In this document: piece after piece, positions 6,463-12,054 of the stretch
How positions within the stretch are numbered: position 1 is the first letter of the stretch
Layout of the letters: every line of letters starts with the position of its first letter
NCBI GenBank assembly: GCA_002498455.1
Contig: DAHO01000039.1
Location: 1-14,395 of the forward strand
Length of the DNA stretch: 14,395 nucleotides
Reading direction: 5' to 3'
DNA from: Euryarchaeota archaeon UBA602
Lineage (GTDB): Archaea; Thermoplasmatota; Poseidoniia; Poseidoniales; Thalassarchaeaceae
Translations under genes and position numbers: made by a program
The notes under the pieces: model-generated
Database searches by the model: none
What the model saw: only the letters and a program-made list of their open reading frames with translations
Told to the model about the DNA's origin: nothing

Positions 6463-6762
6463 TTAGCGCACCTCCACTTGATATCCGTTCTTCTTCAGAA
6501 CCTGAGATGCACGCTTCTTGTGCTCTCCTTGAAGTTCAATGGTCCGTCCCTTGACGGTCCCACCACTGGCGCAGGCGCCCTTGAGAATCTTAGCGAGTTG
6601 GTTGATATCGATCGCGGTATCATCGATGCCTTCAACGATTGTCACCATTTTTCCATACCTCCTTCTCACTGTACTGATGATTGCTTTCTGTTGTTCCTTC
6701 GCGATTTCTTGACAAATACACAGTTCATCGGGTAGTCCACACAGATTGCAAATTGCGGCCAT
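6463..6762 (-). CDS. Translation initiation factor eIF1/SUI1 homologue (aIF1)
   Basis: SUI1-family initiation factor, which in archaea and eukaryotes monitors start-codon selection on the small subunit. The 99 residues consist of a short Cys-rich N-terminus (C5, C8, C15, C17, arranged CNLC and CIC), probably a zinc site, and the SUI1 fold from about 26 on. The core includes RRYGKMVTIVEGID, LAKILKGACASGGTVKGRTI and the closing QVLKKNGYQVEVR. A GGAGTG at 6771-6776 precedes the ATG by 8 bases. The gene is cotranscribed with ribosomal proteins and RNase P subunit Rnp1. Confidence 0.95.
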   Translation of the reverse strand: MAAICNLCGLPDELCICQEIAKEQQKAIISTVRRRYGKMVTIVEGIDDTAIDINQLAKILKGACASGGTVKGRTIELQGEHKKRASQVLKKNGYQVEVR

Positions 6763-6769
6763 TCAGCGT

Positions 6770-6970
6770 TCACTCCTTCTTCTCATTCATTTTCGTCAAT
6801 AGACGAGCAATCGAGCGACGCGTTGCCTTGTATGCACCCAAGTTGGAGGCAGAGCCGCCCAGAGCTTGTTGTGCGCGCAATTGCAACAGTTCTTCACGAA
6901 GTTCGACCAATCGAGATTGGCGCGCCTCGTCCGACATGTTGTCGATTTCGCGGGATTTGAGGTGGGTCAT
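6770..6970 (-). CDS. rpl29: 50S ribosomal protein L29 (uL29)
   Basis: Large-subunit protein uL29, a small helical protein beside the polypeptide exit tunnel. The 66 residues form the expected two-helix hairpin: LKSREIDNMSDEARQSRLVE with LREELLQLRAQQALGG (first helix and turn), then YKATRRSIARLLTKMNEKKE (second helix). The conserved pattern of arginines and the RRSIARLLT motif are clear. Its ATG overlaps the S3 stop (ATGA) and it ends 7 bases before the SUI1 start. Confidence 0.96.
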   Translation of the reverse strand: MTHLKSREIDNMSDEARQSRLVELREELLQLRAQQALGGSASNLGAYKATRRSIARLLTKMNEKKE

Positions 6971-7776
6971 TCTGTCGCCTCCTCTTCAGTAGATTGTTCT
7001 GCGACCTCTTCGGGAGGTGCTTCTTCAACGGCTGCTTCCTCGATTGCAGGTTCTTCGATGACTTCTTCCATGATTTCACCTTCTGGAACCTCTTCGACAA
7101 TCGGTTCGGGCAACTCATCGCTGCCTTCCTTGATGATGGCAACGTCAGCAAGTGGGGCCAAGCCCACTTCGTGTCGATCTTTGATTCTGATTTCGTGTGG
7201 CAATTTGCTTCCGGGGCGCATGATGGCTACGGTGCAACCAATGGTCCCTAGTTTCTTGACACAAACAGCCTTGCCGACATCCATGAACTGGATTGCAGTA
7301 TCACCGCAATACTTGATGTGACCCGCCTGGAACTTCTGGGTACGGTTTCGGCTACCAGTGAGCTTTCCGCTCAAGACAACCAAACAGCCCTTTGCACCGG
7401 CGTCCATAATGTTCAGCAGAGACGAATGTCCTGCACGTCGGAAATACCAGCCTCGCTCAAGAGCACTTGCAAGTTTACTCGCCATCACCTGAGCATTGAG
7501 TGCAGGGTTGTCAATCTCCGCGACTTCAAGTCGTGGATTTTCTAGATTGAAATCATTCTGCAGACGGCGTTGCAGTTCGTTGATGATCTTGCCCTTTCGA
7601 CCAATCACCATTCCAACACGTTCTGCGGAAAGTGTCACCTTTGTTCCTTCGGGTGTACGCTGGAAGTCCAAGCCACCGAATCCTGCTTTTTCGGTCTTTG
7701 AGAGCAAGAACTCACGGACCAATAGTCGCTCGACATTGCGGTCGATAAACTTGCGAATTGTACTGTTTTGAGACAT
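6967..7776 (-). CDS. rps3: 30S ribosomal protein S3 (archaeal uS3) with acidic C-terminal tail
   Basis: Small-subunit protein uS3, at the mRNA entry channel. The 269 residues have a KH type-2 domain in the first part with the GRKG loop at 59-62 (AERVGMVIGRKGKIINEL), and the S3 C-terminal domain from about 95 to 215 (GWYFRRAGHSSLLNIMDAGA, VLSGKLTGSRNRTQKFQAGH, KLGTIGCTVAIMRPGSKLPH). After K216 comes a roughly 52-residue tail with about 22 Glu/Asp and no Lys or Arg. Archaeal S3 without a tail is about 210-230 residues. The start overlaps the L22 stop by one base (TGATG), with GGAGG at 7787-7791. Confidence 0.97.
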   Translation of the reverse strand: MSQNSTIRKFIDRNVERLLVREFLLSKTEKAGFGGLDFQRTPEGTKVTLSAERVGMVIGRKGKIINELQRRLQNDFNLENPRLEVAEIDNPALNAQVMASKLASALERGWYFRRAGHSSLLNIMDAGAKGCLVVLSGKLTGSRNRTQKFQAGHIKYCGDTAIQFMDVGKAVCVKKLGTIGCTVAIMRPGSKLPHEIRIKDRHEVGLAPLADVAIIKEGSDELPEPIVEEVPEGEIMEEVIEEPAIEEAAVEEAPPEEVAEQSTEEEATE

Positions 7777-8303
7777 CAGAACTCATCCTCCTCTTCATCT
7801 TCTGCGGTCAAATCTTCGAGGAAAATCTCGAGGTTGACTTGGTAGTGGTTGTTGGGTGTAGCACGTCCGCGTGCGCGGGGACGCATACCCTTCTTGACTT
7901 GGCCACGGTGAGCAGCCAAATGAGTGATAACCATGTCTTCAGCGTCGATATCTTCGTGATGTTGACGAGCATTGTCCATCGCACTCTCGATGAGCTTGAT
8001 GAACGCAATTGATGCATTGCGTGGATATCGACCCGGGCCCATCTTGCCCTTTCGATGTCCGGCCATCGTGTTTCCACCCTTACCTGCTCGACTTCGGCGC
8101 GTGTAGGGAATGGCCACTTCTTGTTTGACGACCTTCTCTAGGTATTCCACTGCGTCTCCGGCATACATGCCTTTGACCGCGCGTGCAATTTGGTAACAGT
8201 GCTTGTGGTGAATATCACGATTGACTGCACGAGCGACTGCAAGACGGCTGCCTTGAAGCAACTGCGTGTATCCGGATTGTGGTTTTGTTCGATCTCGACT
8301 CAT
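7776..8303 (-). CDS. rpl22: 50S ribosomal protein L22 (archaeal uL22)
   Basis: Large-subunit protein uL22, whose long hairpin lines the exit tunnel. I choose the ATG at 8303 (175 residues, MSRDRTKPQSGY) over a GTG at 8312, because GAGGTGA at 8309-8315 is placed 5 bases upstream of the ATG. Archaeal features are the VARAVNRDIHHKHCYQIARA stretch, YLEKVVKQEVAIPYTRR, the long beta-hairpin loop with GKMGPGRYPRNAS, and the C-terminal KGMRPRARGRATPNNHY RNA-contact strand. The final residues (TAEDEEEDEF) form a short acidic tail. Stop overlaps the S3 start. Confidence 0.96.
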   Translation of the reverse strand: MSRDRTKPQSGYTQLLQGSRLAVARAVNRDIHHKHCYQIARAVKGMYAGDAVEYLEKVVKQEVAIPYTRRSRAGKGGNTMAGHRKGKMGPGRYPRNASIAFIKLIESAMDNARQHHEDIDAEDMVITHLAAHRGQVKKGMRPRARGRATPNNHYQVNLEIFLEDLTAEDEEEDEF

Positions 8304-8308
8304 CCATT

Positions 8309-8315
8309 TCACCTC
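8309..8315 (-). promoter_or_regulatory. Shine-Dalgarno deciding the L22 start
   Basis: GAGGTGA overlapping the S19 stop, 5 bases before the ATG at 8303; it makes that ATG preferable to the GTG at 8312. Confidence 0.7.
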
Positions 8316-8835
8316 ACTTCAGGGCCACGTGCTTACTGGACCGTGTTGCACCCACACCCGGACCTGTGTGTGTCACACTGCGTCGGGTTGATGCGTATTC
8401 ACCAAGAGCGTGCCCAATCATCTCAGGCAGAATCTCGACCATCTTGAACGCGCGTCCATCGTGAACGCCAATCGTTCGGCCAACCATCTCTGGTAAGATG
8501 TAGAGAGAACGGCAATGTGTCTTAATAGTCTTGCCAGGGTTTTCGCGTAGGCGATTGATGAAATGCTCTTCTTCGATATTGGAACCACCGTTCTCGATAC
8601 CAACTGCATATCCGCGGGACATACTGCGACGTGCGCGAGCGGGCATGATGGCTTCGACAGAGAGTGCATCGGGATCATCATCAGGAGCAAACATGGGCAG
8701 GGCCTTGAGTTCTTCAACGCTGAGTCCACGGTAGGTAAATTCCTTCTTACGACGCTCAGATACGCCCGAGCGACGCTTACGTGCTGCACGGCGTGCTGCC
8801 TTTGGTGTACGCATAACCTTCTTTTTTCGTCCCAT
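8314..8835 (-). CDS. rps19: 30S ribosomal protein S19 (archaeal uS19) with basic N-terminal extension
   Basis: Small-subunit head protein uS19, near the inter-subunit bridge. Within 173 residues the family starts at about 31 (KKEFTYRGLSVEELKALP), continues with IMPARARRSMSRG, KTIKTHCRSLYILPEMVG, and ends in the highly conserved PEMIGHALGEYA and GPGVGATRSSKHVALK. The first 30 residues (beginning MGRKKKVMRTPKAARRAARK) are an extra, strongly basic segment, making this longer than typical archaeal S19 (about 130-150). The AAGGAGT at 8844-8850 supports the long start. The gene starts 6 bases after L2 and ends 10 bases before L22. Confidence 0.96.
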   Translation of the reverse strand: MGRKKKVMRTPKAARRAARKRRSGVSERRKKEFTYRGLSVEELKALPMFAPDDDPDALSVEAIMPARARRSMSRGYAVGIENGGSNIEEEHFINRLRENPGKTIKTHCRSLYILPEMVGRTIGVHDGRAFKMVEILPEMIGHALGEYASTRRSVTHTGPGVGATRSSKHVALK

Positions 8836-8841
8836 TCAAAA

Positions 8842-9561
8842 TCACTCCTTTCTCTTGCCTCGTCCGCGTCCCGTGCGGCTTGGGGCGATATGGCCGACCT
8901 TCTGGCCCGGTGGCGCTGTTCGAGCAACGCTGTTCGGACCGTGAACGGCTTGGTGGTTTCCACCGCCATGCGGGTGATCGACTGGGTTCATTGCGACACC
9001 GCTGACGCTGGGGTAGAGTTTGCCTCGCGCCTTGGCGCGGTAGTGGGCTGCACCAGCCTTCATCAAAGGCTTCTCAGTACGACCGTGTCCTGCAAGAACG
9101 CCGATGGTAGCTCGGCACTTCCCTGGCAAATCCTTGAGATTGCCACTTGGCAGCCGAACACGGACCTTGTCACCCATTCGAGTTTCAAGCATGGCATTGT
9201 TGCCGCCGGAGCGAGCAAACTTGCCACCGTCACCGGGTCGGCATTCAACGTTACAAATGGCTGTACCTTCTGGAATTTGATTCAATGTAGTCACGTTTCC
9301 AGGGCGCAGGCTGACATTTTCTCCAAATGCGATTTTCTGACCGACGAACATGCCTTCTGTTGCAGCGACATGGCCGGTAGTTCCATCTTCGAACTTCAAC
9401 TTGGCCAAAGGACCGGTGTGGACCGGACTGTGGATCATATCCACAACTTCGCCAACTTCGCCATCCTTACGGGGGAGTCGATTTGCACCGGGGAACCGGT
9501 GGCTGTTCACGCGATTCTTCGGTGAAGAACCACGACGCTGTGCACGAATTCGCTTACCCAT
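8842..9561 (-). CDS. rpl2: 50S ribosomal protein L2 (uL2)
   Basis: Large-subunit protein uL2, needed for subunit association and peptidyl-transferase centre integrity. The 239 residues start with the archaeal GKRIRAQRRGSS, contain the OB-like domain around 37-110 (VVDMIHSPVHTGPLAKLKFE, LRPGNVTTLNQIPEGTAICN) and an SH3-like C-terminal half with RSGGNNAML. The universally conserved GVAMNPVDHPHGGGNHQ lies at 188-204 and includes the functionally important histidine of HPHGGG. The basic end GRGRGKRKE is typical. A GGAGG at 9569-9573 precedes the ATG. Length is normal for archaea (about 240). Confidence 0.98.
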   Translation of the reverse strand: MGKRIRAQRRGSSPKNRVNSHRFPGANRLPRKDGEVGEVVDMIHSPVHTGPLAKLKFEDGTTGHVAATEGMFVGQKIAFGENVSLRPGNVTTLNQIPEGTAICNVECRPGDGGKFARSGGNNAMLETRMGDKVRVRLPSGNLKDLPGKCRATIGVLAGHGRTEKPLMKAGAAHYRAKARGKLYPSVSGVAMNPVDHPHGGGNHQAVHGPNSVARTAPPGQKVGHIAPSRTGRGRGKRKE

Positions 9562-9575
9562 ACATATCCCTCCAA

Positions 9576-9863
9576 TCAGAATGCTCCTAGCTTGAGTGCG
9601 GTCTCTTCAGCATCATACCCCTCAGCGAGTTTGACGCTTGCATGCTTGCCTTCCTTTGTGATGCGCGTGTTGACCTTGGCCACACGGACCTCAAGAAGCT
9701 CTTCAACAGCGGCCTTGATGTCCGCTTTGCTCGCCTCACGACGAACGATGAACTCGAGACGGTTGTTGTTCTGGAAATAGCCAATCTCTTCAGCCGCAAC
9801 TCTGCGCTGCTCTAGAGATTTCTCAGTAATCCAAGGCATCAGAATAATCTTGTACGGATCCAT
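9576..9863 (-). CDS. rpl23: 50S ribosomal protein L23 (uL23)
   Basis: Large-subunit protein uL23, which sits at the exit tunnel and forms a docking site for the signal recognition particle. I choose the ATG at 9863 (95 residues, MDPYKIILMPWITEKSLEQR) over a GTG three codons earlier, because GGAGTGA at 9869-9875 is well spaced for it. The fold signature is the WITEKSL motif near the N-terminus, NNRLEFIVRREASKADIKAA, then EELLEVRVAKVNTRITKEGK and the KHASVKLAEGYDAEETALKL ending. Length matches archaeal L23 (about 85-95). Confidence 0.96.
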   Translation of the reverse strand: MDPYKIILMPWITEKSLEQRRVAAEEIGYFQNNNRLEFIVRREASKADIKAAVEELLEVRVAKVNTRITKEGKHASVKLAEGYDAEETALKLGAF

Positions 9864-9868
9864 TTCAA

Positions 9869-9875
9869 TCACTCC
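9869..9875 (-). promoter_or_regulatory. Shine-Dalgarno deciding the L23 start
   Basis: GGAGTGA overlapping the L4 stop, 5 bases before the ATG at 9863; it favours that ATG over the GTG at 9872. Confidence 0.7.
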
Positions 9876-10732
9876 AGTGCCTCAATGGCCGCTTTCGTCC
9901 AAACAGTGAGGCGGCCAGCATCACCACCCGGCGCCAAATCTTCGGCGCAGAGGTCCTTGGCGACAACAACGTCCACTCCTGGAACGTTTCGAGCCGCCTT
10001 TGCGAGGGCATCGCGTTGTGCGACGACCAGTAGGATACTTCGAGGTGTTCGGCGTCGACGGCCTCGCATCTTGCCCTTTCCGGCACGGATGTTACTTCCA
10101 TCGTTCGCACGCGTGAGATCGTCACCGAGTCCAATGCTTTCCATCATGGCGATGAATTTCTTGGTTGCCTTCTCTAGAGGAAGGCTCTCGATGTCGAAAT
10201 TTTCGCCATCTTCTGAATAGCCACCAAGGACAATAGGGAAGCGCACACTGTCACTGAATTTGTGACCTCGAGCGGCGACCTTCTCTGAATCCGCGGTCGC
10301 TGCAATCGCAGAGTCTCGTGCAGCGCTGGCTTCTTTGGAGTTCAACTTCTGGCTCCAATCCTTGAGGACCATTGGACCGTGTGCACGACGGCCGCCACGA
10401 GTGTGGGGGTTCTGTGCACCGGTTCGAGCACCAGACTTCCGCATGATTCGGCTGACACCACGTCCCTTGCCCCACCACTCAACAGAGTGCTTCATACCGG
10501 GCTGAGGAGCGCGCTTTCCGCCATGCTCGCGGTGACCGTATGCTTGACGACGGTTGGCACGGGATGCATGAACGGCTCGACGGATTAGATCCGGTCGGAA
10601 TTCACTTCCAAACGCGCTAGGTAGATTGACGTTCTTTCCATCAGAGGCTTCAATGCTGTAATCGATAATGATGCCAGCTTCGAGTTCTTCGACTTCGATG
10701 GTATTCGTAAGTTCGTATGTCTTGACCTTCAT
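9869..10732 (-). CDS. rpl4: 50S ribosomal protein L4 (archaeal uL4/L1e)
   Basis: Large-subunit protein uL4, lining the exit tunnel with a long loop. The 287 residues show the archaeal/eukaryal L4 pattern: LPSAFGSEFRPDLIRRAVHA (37-56), then RANRRQAYG, the long basic loop with GGKRAPQPGMKHS, EWWGKGRGVSRIMRKSG and RRAHGP, and a C-terminal Rossmann-like part with KGKMRGRRRRTPRSILLVVA and LAPGGDAGRLTVWTKAAIEA. The length is slightly above the usual archaeal range (about 250-265). A GGGGG tract at 10741-10745 serves as a weak Shine-Dalgarno, and the gene starts 3 bases after the L3 stop. Confidence 0.97.
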   Translation of the reverse strand: MKVKTYELTNTIEVEELEAGIIIDYSIEASDGKNVNLPSAFGSEFRPDLIRRAVHASRANRRQAYGHREHGGKRAPQPGMKHSVEWWGKGRGVSRIMRKSGARTGAQNPHTRGGRRAHGPMVLKDWSQKLNSKEASAARDSAIAATADSEKVAARGHKFSDSVRFPIVLGGYSEDGENFDIESLPLEKATKKFIAMMESIGLGDDLTRANDGSNIRAGKGKMRGRRRRTPRSILLVVAQRDALAKAARNVPGVDVVVAKDLCAEDLAPGGDAGRLTVWTKAAIEALE

Positions 10733-10735
10733 ACA

Positions 10736-11752
10736 TCATACCCCCTGCTTTGACGCCGTACTGACGTAGGTAATGTCGACCGGGGGCTGTTCACGTCGAG
10801 GTCGGGCCGCATCACGGAAGCGAATCAATCGCTTTGCGGGACCTGGCAAACTGCCTTGAATAATCATGTAGTGATTTTTAATTTCACCATAATGCAGGAA
10901 TCCACCTGCAGGTGTGATTTGACTCTCTTCTTCCCCAGCAATCCGCAGAATGCGCTTGTTGTATTCGGTTCGCTGGTGGTAACCCGTCTGTCCGGCCTGG
11001 CGAATGGTCTTACGCACATATCCTGTACCGAAGTCACCCATGTTTCCAATTTGACGTCGGCGCTTGGAGTTCTTGTGAGAAAGCAACTTGACACCAAATC
11101 GGCGGACTACACCTTGGTTACCGTATCCTTTGGTGACACCGATTACATCAATGTCTGAACCGGACTCAAAGACGTCTTCAATACCCAGTTCTTCACCGAG
11201 CTTTTCGGCAGCCCAATCGAGTTGTGCACCAAGATCCCCGCCGGTTAAACCCATCTCCATGATTTCAGGAGATTTGCTGCCCACGGCAGAAACCTTGTCG
11301 GGTTGAGAAGAAACGATTAGGCGAACTTCAGCCAAATCCGACTCTCGCAACTTGTCGAGATGCGCATTTGCATCGTGCTCCTTTCGTTCTGGAATACGTC
11401 GAGGTAGGGAAGGAATGACATCGGACAACTTGTCAGCGCTGGCCCATGCTTCACCGGCGGTTTGCTTGCCGTAAGGGGTCATCTTGTAACCACGAACGGC
11501 CAAAACACGCATTGGAGGGACTTCCACGACTGTGACGGCCTTGCGAACTTCAGCACCCGCGCTTGGGCTACCTGGATTGAGATCGCGCATCATGACGTGG
11601 GTCATTCCGGCTTTCCAGCCTGCAAAGCCCTGAACTCGAACTTCGTCTGAATCAGTCTCCGGCCAACTTTTGACACGGCCATACGGCCGATTGGCTCTCT
11701 TCCGCGGGCCAAAGCCCATGCTGCCCTTCTTCGGGCGGTGTCTGTCTCCCAT
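10736..11752 (-). CDS. rpl3: 50S ribosomal protein L3 (archaeal uL3), first gene of the operon
   Basis: Large-subunit protein uL3, an assembly initiator whose long loop approaches the peptidyl-transferase centre. The 338 residues begin MGDRHRPKKGSMGFGPRKRA, the archaeal start of uL3. They include GWKAGMTHVMMRDLNPGSPS and the conserved central extension (about 205-270) with GVTKGYGNQGVVRRFGVKLL, SHKNSKRRRQIGN and RKTIRQAGQTGYHQRTEYNK. Length matches archaeal L3 (about 335-340). A GGAGG at 11761-11765 is 8 bases before the ATG. This is the 5'-most gene of the minus-strand operon in this window, with a 302-base non-coding gap to the divergent hef gene. Confidence 0.98.
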   Translation of the reverse strand: MGDRHRPKKGSMGFGPRKRANRPYGRVKSWPETDSDEVRVQGFAGWKAGMTHVMMRDLNPGSPSAGAEVRKAVTVVEVPPMRVLAVRGYKMTPYGKQTAGEAWASADKLSDVIPSLPRRIPERKEHDANAHLDKLRESDLAEVRLIVSSQPDKVSAVGSKSPEIMEMGLTGGDLGAQLDWAAEKLGEELGIEDVFESGSDIDVIGVTKGYGNQGVVRRFGVKLLSHKNSKRRRQIGNMGDFGTGYVRKTIRQAGQTGYHQRTEYNKRILRIAGEEESQITPAGGFLHYGEIKNHYMIIQGSLPGPAKRLIRFRDAARPRREQPPVDITYVSTASKQGV

Positions 11753-11760
11753 TTTGGAAT

Positions 11761-11765
11761 CCTCC
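11761..11765 (-). promoter_or_regulatory. Shine-Dalgarno of L3
   Basis: GGAGG on the minus strand, 8 bases before the L3 ATG. It confirms the L3 start and shows that the L3 message has a leader rather than being leaderless. Confidence 0.85.
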
Positions 11766-11786
11766 AGTTTTTGTTACGGTGTAGAG

Positions 11787-11800
11787 GCCGCCGCAGCGGC
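11787..11800 (-). promoter_or_regulatory. GC-rich stem-loop just upstream of L3
   Basis: Inverted repeat GCCGC / GCGGC with a 4-base loop, palindromic in layout so it can form in RNA from either strand. It lies about 22 bases upstream of the L3 Shine-Dalgarno, within the likely leader. The flanks (GAG on one side, CTC on the other, with bulges) could lengthen the stem. A function in regulating L3 translation is a guess. Confidence 0.45.
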
Positions 11801-11821
11801 AGTACGCCGGCTCTTCACTTC

Positions 11822-11864
11822 CGGGGTGACCGTGACACCGGACCCCGATTCACAAGTGGAATCG
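11822..11864 (-). promoter_or_regulatory. Pair of abutting inverted repeats in the L3 leader
   Basis: Two inverted repeats meet here. CGGGGT at 11822-11827 pairs with ACCCCG at 11842-11847 (6 bp), with an alternative inner GGTG/CACC stem. CGATTC at 11846-11851 pairs with GAATCG at 11859-11864 (6 bp, 7-base loop). They share bases 11846-11847, so the two full stems compete or stack. Such alternative pairing is compatible with a regulatory leader, but no known RNA family was recognised. Confidence 0.4.
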
Positions 11865-11942
11865 ATGGCTTTGTGGGGTACTGTCGCATTGCCCTGTGGT
11901 GTCTGGACGCCCAGTGTTGAGCGGCCCTCCGACCTGCAACCT

Positions 11943-11949
11943 GTATATG
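11943..11949. promoter_or_regulatory. TATA-like element, possible shared core promoter
   Basis: TATATGA on the plus strand (TCATATA on the minus strand) is the only clear AT-rich box in the gap, which is otherwise GC-rich. Archaeal TATA boxes lie about 25 bases before the start of transcription. Used toward the left, it would give the L3 message a leader of roughly 165-170 bases; used toward the right, hef would have a leader of roughly 80 bases that includes the hairpin at 11964-11988. Which direction it serves, or whether it serves both, cannot be decided by eye. No convincing BRE was seen. Confidence 0.35.
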
Positions 11950-11963
11950 AACGGCTCGGTTTC

Positions 11964-11988
11964 GGAGGACCCCCTACGGGGTCCCTCC
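11964..11988 (+). promoter_or_regulatory. Strong hairpin upstream of hef
   Basis: GGACCCC at 11967-11973 pairs perfectly with GGGGTCC at 11978-11984 around the loop CTAC. Beyond a single bulged C at 11985, GGA at 11964-11966 pairs with TCC at 11986-11988, giving a 10-bp stem. It sits 66 bases before the hef ATG, probably in the hef leader or at a promoter/operator. It has no T-tract behind it, so it does not look like a terminator. A protein-binding palindrome is another possibility. Confidence 0.5.
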
Positions 11989-12043
11989 ACGATGACGTGA
12001 AGCGGTTTGACGAGGCGATTTGCCTAAGAACCTCGGCGTAAAC

Positions 12044-12049
12044 GGAGGG
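12044..12049 (+). promoter_or_regulatory. Shine-Dalgarno of hef
   Basis: GGAGGG lies 5 bases before the ATG at 12055, which fixes the hef start. Confidence 0.85.
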
Positions 12050-12054
12050 TGGCA

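Larger units (their letters stand above)
11753..12054. other. Non-coding divergent intergenic region between L3 and hef
   Basis: This 302-base gap separates two divergently transcribed genes and must hold both promoters. It contains Shine-Dalgarno sequences at both ends, one TATA-like element near its middle right, and several inverted repeats. The frames open across it on either strand use non-ATG starts or overlap L3 and have no recognisable protein features, so I treat it as regulatory. No poly-T terminator tract, tRNA or known riboswitch was recognised. Confidence 0.7.

Noticed and set aside
8563..9525. Plus-strand open frame of 320 residues
   Set aside because: It is wholly antisense to S19 and L2, both of which are unmistakable; the translation has no recognisable features and is a shadow of their codon use.
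11964..11988. Hairpin considered as a terminator
   Set aside because: It lies between divergent genes with no upstream gene converging on it and no following T-tract, which archaeal termination would need.
11670..12041. Plus-strand frame of 123 residues ending just before hef
   Set aside because: Its first part is antisense to L3, no domain was recognised, and the shared divergent promoters must fit within it.
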